Positions 45,539 through 55,663 of a stretch of 64,000 nucleotides of DNA are shown here, piece after piece. The stretch comes from Breznakia pachnodae (GTDB taxonomy: Bacteria > Bacillota_I > Bacilli_A > Erysipelotrichales > Erysipelotrichaceae). The notes under the pieces were generated by a model. It ran no database searches, was not told where the DNA came from, and saw only the letters and a program-made list of their open reading frames with translations. The translations under genes and the position numbers were made by a program. The stretch spans positions 310,001 through 374,000 of the forward strand of contig NZ_JAUSUR010000004.1 of NCBI RefSeq assembly GCF_030814225.1, in the 5' to 3' direction. Every line of letters begins with the position of its first letter. The stretch's first letter is position 1.

Positions 45539-46195
45539 TTATTTCCTTTCTAAATCATCTACTACTTTGATGACATCTTCTAAGCCATCAACAATAATAT
45601 CCGCTTCTTCCTGATTTATCCCAAATTCTACATCTCTTATTGCAACTACATAAATCCCGGCTGCTTTACCTGCTTCAATTCCAAACTTAGAATCTTCTAC
45701 TACCACACACTCATCTTTACTAACACCTAGTTTTTCCATTGTGTGAATATAAATCTCAGGATGTGGTTTACTTTCATCGTATTCTTCACCACTTGATATC
45801 TCATCAAAGAACATATCAACTTCTAGCAGTTCTAAAGTTTTCAATATCAAATCTTTAGGACTTGAAGAAGCAAGTCCTAACTTATAGCCTCTACTTTTAA
45901 AGTGAGTTAGGGTTTCATACAACCCTTCCTTCTTAAGTGCCATGTATACTTCTTTTGTCAGCTCCAAAGAGTCGTTTACACGCTCCAAGAACGCTGTACC
46001 ACTCATCTGTGGCTGAACTAGTTCATCTAGCTTCTGTGTGATTACATTGTCGTTAGAACCAACAAAAGAATGAATCAGTTCTTCCGTATAAGCAATGTTT
46101 AATTCTTCAAAGTTTTTTCTCATTAATTGCATATAATACGTTTCCGTATCTATGATTACCCCATCCATATCAAATATAATTGCTTTTTTCTTCAT
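45539..46195 (-). CDS. HAD-superfamily phosphatase, beta-phosphoglucomutase-like
   Basis: 218 residues. Motif I is IFDMDGVIIDTE (residues 7-18), motif II LASSSPKDL, motif III VVEDSKFGIEAGKAAG. The helical cap between residues 15 and 80 and the length fit the beta-PGM/phosphatase branch. Substrate unknown. It is seven bases behind the LRR gene. Confidence 0.9.
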   Translation of the reverse strand: MKKKAIIFDMDGVIIDTETYYMQLMRKNFEELNIAYTEELIHSFVGSNDNVITQKLDELVQPQMSGTAFLERVNDSLELTKEVYMALKKEGLYETLTHFKSRGYKLGLASSSPKDLILKTLELLEVDMFFDEISSGEEYDESKPHPEIYIHTMEKLGVSKDECVVVEDSKFGIEAGKAAGIYVVAIRDVEFGINQEEADIIVDGLEDVIKVVDDLERK

Positions 46196-46202
46196 AAGTC
46201 TC

Positions 46203-47645
46203 CTAATATGTAAATTTATCGTAGTATTTCATTTTCTCTAGTGAATTCATATCTGCAATTGGATTATCATCCAGACGCAGTTCATATAGTTCGCTTAGAT
46301 TTAGAAGTGGTTCTAAATCAATAATATAATTGGCTTTCAAAGTTAAACTTGTTAGCTTTGTAAGATTCATAACTGGTTCCAGTTCACTGACACCATTGTG
46401 ATCCAAACGAAGTCTTGTTAGATTAACCAAGTTAGAAAGTGAAGATATATTCGTAATAACATTATTATATAAATCTAAATCAGTTAAATGATCCATTTCC
46501 TTTAACGCATCTACTTTATAAATCTGGTTATTTGCCAAATTTAATGTAGTTAGGTTTGTCAGTGTTGATAGTGCTCTGATATCACCAATCCGGTTGTTGC
46601 TGACATTTAACTTCACTAACTTTGTACAATCCTGTAAAGGAGTTAAATCAGAAATCATATTGTTGTGAAGATTACATTCTTCTAAATCTTTAAAGTTTCT
46701 AATAAACTCAATTGATTTAATTAATGTCTGATTTAGTTTAAGCTTTACCAAATCCTTCATTCCACTCAATACTTCTGGATTCACAACTCGATTATATCCT
46801 AAGTCTAATACTTTCATCTTATTTAAATGTTGTAAAGATGAAAAATCTTCTACCTGGCAATATGCCAAGTGTAGTTCCTCCAACTCTGGTACCTGTTCCA
46901 ACATTTCAATGTATGGAACATTACAGAATGATAGATTCAATTTCTTTAGGTTTGGTAAACTTGATAAGAAATTCAAATCATGTAAGTAGTGATTATTTGA
47001 TAAATCCAGTACTTCCAGTTTAGTGAATTCATTTAATACTGTTGCATCACTAAACAAGTTACCTGATAAATCCAATACTCTCAGATTCTTTAAATTTCCA
47101 ATCATCGAAATATCATACATCCATAAGTATGGCAGATGTAATTCTTCTAACTGAACCAAATCTTCAAATACATGCAGATCAAATCCTTCACTACGAACCC
47201 CACCATGTAAGATACGTAGTTTTTCTAATTTATCCAACTTATCAATGTGCGAAATAAATGTACGATTGATATTTAACTCTTCCAGATTATCCAAATCTTT
47301 TAAGTATTTCAAATCTAATGGAAATACTTCATTATGAGATAAGTTTAAGTATCTCAGATTTACATAATCAGAAATTGGTTCAATACTCTGTAATGCATTT
47401 CTTGATAAGTTTAATTCTTCTATGTGCTCCAAACCTTCTAATGGTGAAATATCTTCAATTCGATTGGAAGATAAATCCACTTTTCTTAGATTGATACAAT
47501 CTTCTAAACCATCAATTGACTCAATATCTCTACTCTTACAATTGAGTTCTTCAAGCGATATCATATCCTGTGAAGTTAATGGTTCTTCTTCACCCTTTCC
47601 TAATGTCGATAATATGCACAATCTTAAATTTTCATCCTTTATCAT
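46203..47645 (-). CDS. Cytosolic leucine-rich repeat protein (SDS22/internalin type)
   Basis: 480 residues almost wholly made of about 20 repeats of 22 residues with the pattern LxxLxxLxLxxNxIxxIxxL (for example LTNLTTLNLANNQI, LVNLTRLRLDHNGV). No signal peptide or membrane segment is present, so it is probably cytosolic, unlike secreted internalins. It likely binds a protein partner through the concave face. It lies between MgtE and HAD genes in one operon; what it scaffolds is unknown. Confidence 0.85.
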   Translation of the reverse strand: MIKDENLRLCILSTLGKGEEEPLTSQDMISLEELNCKSRDIESIDGLEDCINLRKVDLSSNRIEDISPLEGLEHIEELNLSRNALQSIEPISDYVNLRYLNLSHNEVFPLDLKYLKDLDNLEELNINRTFISHIDKLDKLEKLRILHGGVRSEGFDLHVFEDLVQLEELHLPYLWMYDISMIGNLKNLRVLDLSGNLFSDATVLNEFTKLEVLDLSNNHYLHDLNFLSSLPNLKKLNLSFCNVPYIEMLEQVPELEELHLAYCQVEDFSSLQHLNKMKVLDLGYNRVVNPEVLSGMKDLVKLKLNQTLIKSIEFIRNFKDLEECNLHNNMISDLTPLQDCTKLVKLNVSNNRIGDIRALSTLTNLTTLNLANNQIYKVDALKEMDHLTDLDLYNNVITNISSLSNLVNLTRLRLDHNGVSELEPVMNLTKLTSLTLKANYIIDLEPLLNLSELYELRLDDNPIADMNSLEKMKYYDKFTY

Positions 47646-47658
47646 ATTAAGACCTCCT

Positions 47659-49011
47659 TTATAACAAGAAGAAACTTGCTAATCCCAAATAAATCAATAA
47701 TGCGACAACATCGACTAATGTTGTAATAAGCGGTCCTGCCATTACAGCTGGATCAAATCCTAGTTTTACAGCAATCATTGGTAATGTACATCCAATTAGT
47801 TTTGCTACCATTACGGTACACATTACAGTAACCGAAATTACAATTGATGTTTCAATATCAACCATTCCCATAAATATTAGTACTCTAAAGAAGTTCACAA
47901 CTCCCATGGTAACACCACACAGAATTGCTACACGAAACTCTTTAAACCATACCTTAAAGATATCATTTATTTTCAGTTCACCCAACGCCAACGCACGAGT
48001 AATCATCGTACTGGATTGATTACCAGCATTTCCTGCTGCATCCATTAACATTGGTACAAACACCGTCAGATAAGCTACTGTACTTAACTTTTCTTCAAAT
48101 ATCATTAGGATATTTCCAGTAAAGGTTGCACCAATCATCAATACCAACAACCAGACAATACGGTGTTTATACATACTAAGTACACCAGTTTCCAGATATG
48201 GTTCATCCGTCGGTTGTACCCCACTCATCTTATGGATATCTTCGGTTGCTTCTTCATGAATTACATCAATAATGTCATCATAGGTAATGGCTCCAGCCAG
48301 TTTACCTTCATCGTTGATAACAGGAATTGTTGATATATCATACTTTTGAACTAACTGTGCAGCTTTTTCCTGCTCATCATTCGTATGCACATACACCAAA
48401 TCCGTATCCATCGTATCTTCAATCTTGTCATCATCATTCAAATACAATAACTGCTTTAATGAAATCGAACCAATCAGTTCTCGCTTGGTATCCGTGATAT
48501 ACGCATAACCCAAGGCACGATCAATATTCTTTAGTCGACGAAGTCGCTCAATCGACTGCAATACTGTCTCATTACGTTTTAAAGTAATATAGTTTGTATT
48601 CATAATCGATCCACACGAGTCTTCTCGATAGTTTAATAACTTGTTGATTTCAGCACGTCTTGCTGGCTTAATATTCTGAAGCACACGCTTCACAATATTT
48701 GCTGGCATTTCTTCCATAAAATCAACGATATCATCACTGTATAAATTATCCAGCATTTCCTGAATCTCTGGTCCAGTAAATGACTGTATTAAATCTTCTT
48801 GTTTATCATGGGGCAAATAGGAAAATATTTCACTCGTGACATTCTTTTTTAATGTCTTAAATATGAACAATGCTTCATTCATATCCAGTTGGTCTACTAA
48901 TTCACTCATATCTACAATGTTATAGTCATTAAACATTCGACGTAACTCTTGTACATTCTTGTGATGAATCAGGTCTTTCAACTGTTCTACTGTTACATTT
49001 CTATTTTCCAT
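47659..49011 (-). CDS. mgtE: MgtE magnesium transporter
   Basis: 450 residues. A helical N-terminal domain (residues 1-130), two CBS domains (about 135-255, TITYDDIIDVIHEE nearby) and five membrane helices; the TMD motif AGNAGNQSSTMITRALALGE is the family signature. It imports Mg2+ and is gated by magnesium bound to the N and CBS domains. It is downstream of a two-component system (18 bases after the kinase), suggesting control by it. I saw no M-box leader. Confidence 0.95.
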   Translation of the reverse strand: MENRNVTVEQLKDLIHHKNVQELRRMFNDYNIVDMSELVDQLDMNEALFIFKTLKKNVTSEIFSYLPHDKQEDLIQSFTGPEIQEMLDNLYSDDIVDFMEEMPANIVKRVLQNIKPARRAEINKLLNYREDSCGSIMNTNYITLKRNETVLQSIERLRRLKNIDRALGYAYITDTKRELIGSISLKQLLYLNDDDKIEDTMDTDLVYVHTNDEQEKAAQLVQKYDISTIPVINDEGKLAGAITYDDIIDVIHEEATEDIHKMSGVQPTDEPYLETGVLSMYKHRIVWLLVLMIGATFTGNILMIFEEKLSTVAYLTVFVPMLMDAAGNAGNQSSTMITRALALGELKINDIFKVWFKEFRVAILCGVTMGVVNFFRVLIFMGMVDIETSIVISVTVMCTVMVAKLIGCTLPMIAVKLGFDPAVMAGPLITTLVDVVALLIYLGLASFFLL

Positions 49012-49028
49012 AACTGCTCCTCCCCGGG

Positions 49029-50399
49029 TTACTTCATAATCTTGAAGATAACACCGTCTGTTTCTACATTTTCCGCCACAATCTGATAATGACTCGCTTG
49101 TACAACTTTACTTACAATTGATAGTCCTAACCCAAACTGTCCACCCTCGCCTTTTTCATAAGGTTTAAATAACGTCTTCAGACGTTCTTCATCAATCTGT
49201 GGTCCATCGTTATAAATACACAACTGATCATCATCCAGTGTAATAACGATTTGCGTTTTCGCATAACGAAGTGCATTCTCTAAAATATTCTCAACACATA
49301 CGCGCCATGCTTCCTCCGTACCTCTAAATAATGAAGTCTTCAAGTTTGTTTCAATTTCAATCTCCGGACGAATTACCTTAGAGTTTAAAACAACTGTAGA
49401 TACAACATCTTTCATATCACACATAACATCTTCATTATCCTGACTTAGAATATATTCCACACGATTCATAAACAATAAACTGTGAACCTTCTTTTCCAAA
49501 CGGTTCGCATTATCAATAATGACATCAACACTCTTCTCCAATGTGTCATAAGGATAAATACCATCTTTGATACTTTCTCCATAAGACTTAATTGTTGCAA
49601 TCGGAGTCTTTAAGTCATGTGATATATTATGAATCATTTCTTCCTTTGTTTTTTCCTGTCGAGCAAGTTCATCACGCATACTTACCAGTGCGGATGCAAC
49701 TTCACCAATCTCATCTCGACGATGAACATTTAACTTGGCATCTTTTCCAAGCTTCACTTTTTCAATATAATTACGAATCTGATTTAATGGACGAATAATA
49801 TTACCCACCCACAACATAATAATTACAAAGAACAAACCAACCACAAAGATTGTAATATCCATTACAATACTTACAAACGTTGATTTAAAGTTATTCATAT
49901 ATTGATTATTCAACAGACTGACCATAATAATATCGTCATCTCCATTTAAGAAACGAATACTGTAATAGGTATACGTCTTATCTGGATAGTTATAATCAAT
50001 ACTTACATTCTTATAATACATACCAACTGGTCCTTCACCAATTGATTTCAATGCTCTGATGTTATGATATACGTCTTCAAAAATATCACTTTGTTTGATA
50101 TTTTTTTCGTCACCAATGATACTGATTTCTTCATCATCTAATTCAAAGAAAAACGTATCGACATAAGCATTTCCCTGACTTGATAAATCCGTGGGTTCAA
50201 TATTCAGTTCATGGTAATAGGACAGTGAATCCTGTACTTCTCTTAACTGATTGAACATCTGTTCTTCGGTATAACGATTTACTGTATTATTTATAAAAAT
50301 AAGAAAGAAAATCGCAAAGAACGAAATAAAACTGATGATTAATACAATCAGTTGCTGGGACAAAGAAAAATTCTTTATCCAAAATCTAGAATTCTGCAT
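49029..50399 (-). CDS. Sensor histidine kinase
   Basis: 456 residues: a first membrane helix, about 130 residues of extracytoplasmic sensor (35-170), a second helix near 172-195, HAMP, HisKA with the phospho-accepting His in HNISHDLKTPIA, and an HATPase domain (EEAWRVCVENILENALRYA, then GQFGLGLSIVSKV). It pairs with the regulator immediately upstream, whose stop overlaps its start by one base. The signal is unknown; magnesium is a guess from the mgtE gene. Confidence 0.93.
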   Translation of the reverse strand: MQNSRFWIKNFSLSQQLIVLIISFISFFAIFFLIFINNTVNRYTEEQMFNQLREVQDSLSYYHELNIEPTDLSSQGNAYVDTFFFELDDEEISIIGDEKNIKQSDIFEDVYHNIRALKSIGEGPVGMYYKNVSIDYNYPDKTYTYYSIRFLNGDDDIIMVSLLNNQYMNNFKSTFVSIVMDITIFVVGLFFVIIMLWVGNIIRPLNQIRNYIEKVKLGKDAKLNVHRRDEIGEVASALVSMRDELARQEKTKEEMIHNISHDLKTPIATIKSYGESIKDGIYPYDTLEKSVDVIIDNANRLEKKVHSLLFMNRVEYILSQDNEDVMCDMKDVVSTVVLNSKVIRPEIEIETNLKTSLFRGTEEAWRVCVENILENALRYAKTQIVITLDDDQLCIYNDGPQIDEERLKTLFKPYEKGEGGQFGLGLSIVSKVVQASHYQIVAENVETDGVIFKIMK

Positions 50400-51055
50400 T
50401 ATCCTAAACGGTACCCAAACCCATAAATTGTATGAATATTCAGATTCGGTAATTTCTTACGTAATCTTCTTAACGTATCATCAACAACACGATCACTACC
50501 AAAATAGTTGTCTTCCCACACATTCTCCAAAATCATCTCTCTGGAGAAAGCGATACCCTTGTTGCGAATAAACATCATCAGCAAGTCAAACTCTTTGGTT
50601 GTAAGATCGATTTCATGGTCTCCTTCAAATACTTTTCTTTGTACTTCATCCAGTTCATAACCATCAATCTGAATTCTACTTGATTCCTTATAAGCACGTT
50701 TCATAAGGTTGTTGACACGTAACACCAATTCTTTTGGTGAGAATGGTTTGGTGATGTAATCATCACTACCTTTTTCTAATCCAATAATACGGTCAAATTC
50801 TTTATCTCTCGCACTCATAAAAATAACGGGTATTTCGCTTCCCTGGCTACGAATTTCTTCCAGCAAGTCAAACCCACTTTTATTGTCAAGCATGATATCT
50901 AAAATCCAAAGATGTACATCATCATCATTTACATGAGCATATGCTGAATCATATGTTAAATATGAGCGTACTTCGTACCCTTCTTTTTCTAAATATCGTT
51001 TTACTAGTTCATTTAAATCTTTTTCATCTTCAACTACACAAATTACTTTTTTCAT
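50399..51055 (-). CDS. OmpR-family response regulator
   Basis: 218 residues from the ATG at 51055 (GAGGTGA upstream; GTG at 51064 is also in frame). Receiver domain with phospho-acceptor Asp in LWILDIMLD and the KPFSPKEL segment; a winged-helix DNA-binding domain follows (DLTTKEFDLLMMFIRNKG). First gene of the operon, which continues with kinase, mgtE, LRR, HAD and HMA. Confidence 0.95.
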   Translation of the reverse strand: MKKVICVVEDEKDLNELVKRYLEKEGYEVRSYLTYDSAYAHVNDDDVHLWILDIMLDNKSGFDLLEEIRSQGSEIPVIFMSARDKEFDRIIGLEKGSDDYITKPFSPKELVLRVNNLMKRAYKESSRIQIDGYELDEVQRKVFEGDHEIDLTTKEFDLLMMFIRNKGIAFSREMILENVWEDNYFGSDRVVDDTLRRLRKKLPNLNIHTIYGFGYRLG

Positions 51056-51103
51056 ATGAGTCACCTCTTATAGTCCTATTGTACCAAAATTATGTGATAG
51101 TAA

Positions 51104-51125
51104 AAAGGACTTTTTACAGTCCTTT
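51104..51125 (-). terminator. Terminator of the glmM operon
   Basis: AAAGGACT (51125-51118) pairs with AGTCCTTT (51111-51104), followed by T. The 5' arm overlaps the last codons and stop of glmM. Confidence 0.8.
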
Positions 51126-52448
51126 CGATTTAATAAATTCTACCACTCGATTAACATGACGTTCACACAAAGCATCTGTTTGTGCTTCTACCATAACTCT
51201 TACCAATGGTTCGGTTCCACTTGGTCTCACCAAGATTCTACCATCGCACCCAAGTTCATCTGCAACTTCTTGAACAATTGCATTTAAACTTTCGTCTTCA
51301 AGTGCTTTTTCTTTGCTGTTTACTGGCACATTAATTAAAAGTTGTGGATAAATAAATAAGTTTTCACTCAACTCTTTTAATGACTTGTTGTACTTCTTCA
51401 TTACTTCAAGTAACATCAACGCACTTAAAATTCCATCTCCAGTAATTGCATGTTTTTTAAAGATAATATGTCCTGATTGTTCTCCACCTAAAATGTAATC
51501 ATTGTTTTCCATTTCTTCAAAGACATATTTATCTCCAACTGCTGTTTGTTTATAATCAATTCCTTCTTTTTCCAATGCTTTATATAATCCAAGGTTTGCC
51601 ATTACCGTAGTAACAACCATATTATCTTTTAATTCTTTATTATCTCTTAAATATTTTGAACAGACATATAAGATATGATCTCCATCAAATAATTCACCAT
51701 CTTCATTAATTGCAATTAATCGATCTGCATCTCCATCAAATGCAAATCCTACATCGTAATTTCCTTCACGAACCAATTCTTGCAAACTTTCAGGATGTGT
51801 TGATCCACAGTGATAGTTAATATTTACTCCATTTGGTGTAGAGTGAATAACCTTAGTAGTAATTCCCAAATCACTGAAGATATCAAGCGCACAAGATGTT
51901 GCACTACCATTTGCCAAGTCTAAAGCAACACGAATATCTGATACATCCAAATCAACAATTCCTTTTAGACGTGATTCATATAACACTAATCCATCTGAGA
52001 AATCAATTGCTTTCCCAATATGATCATCACTGGCAAATTCTACTGTACTGTTTCCATCCATGTATTCTTCAATTAAGTCTTCAATGTTGGCATCCATCTT
52101 TTTACCTTCAAAGTTGAATAGCTTAATTCCATTGTCATAGTAAGGGTTGTGTGATGCACTAATCATTACTCCACAATCAAATTTCTCTTTTTGAATTAAG
52201 TATGAAACACATGGTGTAGGACATACACCAATTAAGTATACATTTGCTCCTGTACTAATTGCTCCTGCAGAAATTGCCATTTCAAACATATCACTTGATA
52301 AACGTGTATCTTTTCCAATTACAATCTTTGCTTTTCTTTGTTTTCCAAAATAGTATCCGATGTATTGACCAATTTTTACTGCCATATCCAATGTCAGTTT
52401 ATCATTCGCTCTCCCTCTAACTCCATCTGTACCAAAATATTTTCCCAT
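51114..52448 (-). CDS. glmM: Phosphoglucosamine mutase
   Basis: 444 residues. The active serine is in MISASHNPYYDNGIKLF, the metal loop is AFDGDADRLI, and the sugar-binding loop is GGEQSGH. It converts glucosamine-6-phosphate to glucosamine-1-phosphate for peptidoglycan precursors. It is the third gene of cdaA-cdaR-glmM. In this family GlmM also binds and inhibits CdaA in several Firmicutes. Confidence 0.97.
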   Translation of the reverse strand: MGKYFGTDGVRGRANDKLTLDMAVKIGQYIGYYFGKQRKAKIVIGKDTRLSSDMFEMAISAGAISTGANVYLIGVCPTPCVSYLIQKEKFDCGVMISASHNPYYDNGIKLFNFEGKKMDANIEDLIEEYMDGNSTVEFASDDHIGKAIDFSDGLVLYESRLKGIVDLDVSDIRVALDLANGSATSCALDIFSDLGITTKVIHSTPNGVNINYHCGSTHPESLQELVREGNYDVGFAFDGDADRLIAINEDGELFDGDHILYVCSKYLRDNKELKDNMVVTTVMANLGLYKALEKEGIDYKQTAVGDKYVFEEMENNDYILGGEQSGHIIFKKHAITGDGILSALMLLEVMKKYNKSLKELSENLFIYPQLLINVPVNSKEKALEDESLNAIVQEVADELGCDGRILVRPSGTEPLVRVMVEAQTDALCERHVNRVVEFIKSKGL

Positions 52449-52470
52449 AATAATTTTTCTCCTTGTCTCT

Positions 52471-53835
52471 TTATTCCAGTTCTACTTCTATGGTTTTATC
52501 ATTTAATGTGTAAAGTATCAAGATATTCTTTTTCTTTACACTTAATTGTACCGAACAGACATCTGCTGTACAATCACTTAAATCTGCGACAACTTCAAGG
52601 TCTGATGCCTTGATACCTTCAATCATACTTTTGATTCCCTTAAGTTTGATACTAGTTTTATAGTTCGCTGAATTTTTGACACTCATACCTTCTGGTATAT
52701 TGGTGAATTTTATTGGAACATCATTTACGGTCCTACTTTCAGCAGCACCAAACTTCACATCTACTTTTAAGGTTACTGAATCACCTTTCACTGATGTATC
52801 TGAAGGTAGCTTCAGCGGTACGGTAACACTCTTTGTACTAATATCTTCGGTGATATTAGTAAGTGGTACACTCACTGTAAGTTTACTTATTTCATCAAGT
52901 ACTTCCTGAGAACCATAAAGCGTTACTTCCTTTTTATCCAGTTCATACGATTCAATTGATATATTATCTGGAAGATTACCAGTAAACTCTACTTCAAGTG
53001 GAACATCTTTATGATAAGATGTTACCTTTACTTTAGCCGTTACCTGACTAGGAATAATATCTACATCAAGTAGTTCCCCAGTTTGTGAGTAAGCAACAAT
53101 ATCTGCGGATACTTCAAAGTCCGCTTTCTGGTCACTTACATCAATCAATGCCTTCACATATGCAATCTCATTCATTCGATCTTCACTCGCACGAATCAGT
53201 ACATCATTCTGTGATAATTCAGGCGTTGACAATGTATAAATATTATCGATTTTATTCGTATTCGTATATTCATAACCCAGTGTAAAACTACTTGTTGTTT
53301 TTCGTTTTACGGTAACCACAACTACATTTGGTTCCACTGTTACATTTACTTTATCCGAGAAGTTCACCGGTTCCAGTTCTACTTCATAAGTTCCTTCCCC
53401 AAGCTCTGCAAGATTTGCACTTACCCGGTAATTGGATTGCTGTTGTGATACATATTGCACATCACTGGTATCACCGGTTACAGTTACATTCACTGTATCT
53501 GGTAATCCTTCCACTTCATAAGTGTTAGAACTAATATTAGATGTAACAGCTACATCTTTCAGTTCCACTGCCTGTTTTAAGTTATTGGTGAAGATATTGC
53601 CTTCTGCACCACTTTGGACAATTACACAAATCAGAGTTGCCAAACAAAGCGCAACTAACTTTCCATAACGATCATTAAATAAGATTCGCTCAATCCAATT
53701 GGAAACAAATCGAAATCCTTTTAGAAATGCATTCTCTACACTACTATATGTACGTTTAAAGGATTCGGAATGTTGCGCAAAACTCTTTTTGTTCGATTCG
53801 TCTCTTGGAGTTTTATTTCTATTTCTCAGCATCAT
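52471..53835 (-). CDS. cdaR: CdaA regulator, YbbR-domain protein
   Basis: 454 residues: an N-terminal membrane helix (about residues 58-76), then four YbbR repeats outside the membrane. It interacts with the diadenylate cyclase. Its start overlaps the end of cdaA by 17 bases and a GGAGG site precedes it. Confidence 0.93.
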   Translation of the reverse strand: MMLRNRNKTPRDESNKKSFAQHSESFKRTYSSVENAFLKGFRFVSNWIERILFNDRYGKLVALCLATLICVIVQSGAEGNIFTNNLKQAVELKDVAVTSNISSNTYEVEGLPDTVNVTVTGDTSDVQYVSQQQSNYRVSANLAELGEGTYEVELEPVNFSDKVNVTVEPNVVVVTVKRKTTSSFTLGYEYTNTNKIDNIYTLSTPELSQNDVLIRASEDRMNEIAYVKALIDVSDQKADFEVSADIVAYSQTGELLDVDIIPSQVTAKVKVTSYHKDVPLEVEFTGNLPDNISIESYELDKKEVTLYGSQEVLDEISKLTVSVPLTNITEDISTKSVTVPLKLPSDTSVKGDSVTLKVDVKFGAAESRTVNDVPIKFTNIPEGMSVKNSANYKTSIKLKGIKSMIEGIKASDLEVVADLSDCTADVCSVQLSVKKKNILILYTLNDKTIEVELE

Positions 53836-54784
53836 TCTTACCTCCTTTTTTTGGAGTCTTTTTTGATTTATTCATTACGATTGCATCCGCCTTAATCTTT
53901 TCTTTATGTTTTGCTTTTGCTTCACGTCTTTTCTTTCTATCTGCTTTTGAATCTTCCTGAATTGGTGGAAGTGCTTCTGCTTTTACCGGTTCTTTCTTTT
54001 GTTCACCTTCATCAGAAGAGTGAATTGTCATAAGTAAGAATACTTTTAACTCTTCTGCACTCATCAGGGTTAACTTTCCTTCTTGAGCAATTGAAATATT
54101 TCCTGTTTCTTCTGAAACAACAATTGTTACACTATCCGTAATTTCACTGATTCCAACTGCAGCACGGTGACGTGCTCCATAATTAGATGGAAATTCTCTT
54201 ACAGTTGGTGGGAAATATGCACTTGCACAGGCAATCTTATCACCTTGAATAATTACTGCTCCATCATGTAATGGTGTTCCAGGTACAAAAATCGAACATA
54301 ACAATTCTGATGTAACATCAGAATTCATAATCGTTCCAGTACGAATGTAATCAGCAAGTGAATTTGTCTGTTCCAGTGAAATCAATGCCCCAGTTTTACT
54401 TTTAGAAAGCGTAACTGCTGTTTTTACCAACTCTTCAACCAGATGTTGTCGTTGGTTTTCACTTAATGTCGCCAAACTAGAAAAAACCGTCGTACGTCCA
54501 AGTTTTTCAAGTAGTGAACGTAACTCCGGTTGGAAAATAATGAATATCGCTAAAAATCCCCAGTTCAAAAACTGAGTAGTTATAAATTCAATGGTTCTTA
54601 ATTCCAGGGTCTGTGCCAGCCAGTTTACCAAGAATACAAAGATAATCCCTTTCGCAATTTGAATCGTTCTAGAATTATTCTTTATTATTTTAAGACAATA
54701 AAAAATAATTACAGCAACAACGCCAATATCAAGTGCTAGTTTTAAAAACGAAATAAAATTGTCAAGTGTTAGATAATTCAACAT
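53819..54784 (-). CDS. cdaA: Diadenylate cyclase
   Basis: 321 residues. Three N-terminal membrane helices (about 10-95), then the DAC domain with LHDGAVII and GARHRAAVGISE, the DGA and RHR motifs that build cyclic di-AMP from two ATP. The Lys-rich C-terminal tail (about residues 270-321) is longer than usual and rich in Lys, Glu and Ala; its role is unknown. Confidence 0.97.
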   Translation of the reverse strand: MLNYLTLDNFISFLKLALDIGVVAVIIFYCLKIIKNNSRTIQIAKGIIFVFLVNWLAQTLELRTIEFITTQFLNWGFLAIFIIFQPELRSLLEKLGRTTVFSSLATLSENQRQHLVEELVKTAVTLSKSKTGALISLEQTNSLADYIRTGTIMNSDVTSELLCSIFVPGTPLHDGAVIIQGDKIACASAYFPPTVREFPSNYGARHRAAVGISEITDSVTIVVSEETGNISIAQEGKLTLMSAEELKVFLLMTIHSSDEGEQKKEPVKAEALPPIQEDSKADRKKRREAKAKHKEKIKADAIVMNKSKKTPKKGGKNDAEK

Positions 54785-54832
54785 ATAGCACTCCTTTTAT
54801 CTGTCTAATTATATCATAAATCATATGTATAA

Positions 54833-55594
54833 TTAAAGGCTCATCAATAACGATAAATACTCAGCAACATCTTTTACACTTACTTCACTATGTTCTTTGA
54901 TTGCATCAATTGCATGATTTAAGGTTGCACCATGAAATGCTTCAATCATACAAATATCATTGTATGAGTCACCAATACTATATACGTTATCTTCACTTAC
55001 ATTTTCACGTTTTGCAATATGACGCAATCCATTTTCTTTACTTGCACCTTTTGGGACAATATCAACACAATTCAGATTCGTAAATGCTTCTGCTTTATCA
55101 CCAAAATTTTCATTTATGTAAGCTGCTAAAACATTAGCTGCTTCCTGCCCATTAAAGTTTACTACAATCTGTGCAACTTTCTTATTCGCTAATATTTCTT
55201 CCATACTAATTGTAGAAGGTGCATTATGCAAATCATCTTCTATTTTCATTTTCGCTACTCTTGAACGATTTACTCCATCATTCAAAACATAACCATTACA
55301 TTCAACCGTTTCAATATGTTCAACGATTTTTTCTACTGCATCGAAATCCAGTAATAACATCTGTTCAATCTCCAGATTTTTATCTAAGATAACTCCGCCA
55401 TTATTACAAACCAAGAAGTCGATATCTAATCCTTTTGTTTTTATTTCCTGACGAATTGTAGTTGTACTTCTCCCAGTTACAATACCAAACAGGTTCCCCT
55501 GTGCTCGCCATTTCTTAATCATTTCTATATTCACTAATGATACTGCACCATCTACTTTTAAAGTACCATCATAATCACTACCCAAAATTTTCAT
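54833..55594 (-). CDS. Cof-type HAD-IIB phosphatase
   Basis: 253 residues from the ATG at 55594 (GGGTGA upstream), or four more from 55606. Motif I is SDYDGTLKV, where the usual D-x-D carries Tyr between, motif IV is SIGDSYNDICMIEA. Cytosolic, substrate unknown. It is close to but separate from the cdaA operon. Confidence 0.88.
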   Translation of the reverse strand: MKILGSDYDGTLKVDGAVSLVNIEMIKKWRAQGNLFGIVTGRSTTTIRQEIKTKGLDIDFLVCNNGGVILDKNLEIEQMLLLDFDAVEKIVEHIETVECNGYVLNDGVNRSRVAKMKIEDDLHNAPSTISMEEILANKKVAQIVVNFNGQEAANVLAAYINENFGDKAEAFTNLNCVDIVPKGASKENGLRHIAKRENVSEDNVYSIGDSYNDICMIEAFHGATLNHAIDAIKEHSEVSVKDVAEYLSLLMSL

Positions 55595-55663
55595 TTTGTC
55601 ACCCATAGCCTTTCTTATCTATTATACTACAACCATGCATTTTCAAAAGAAAAAAAGCACACT

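Noticed and set aside
49012..49028. M-box magnesium riboswitch before mgtE
   Set aside because: The gap to the kinase gene is 17 bases, too short for an M-box.
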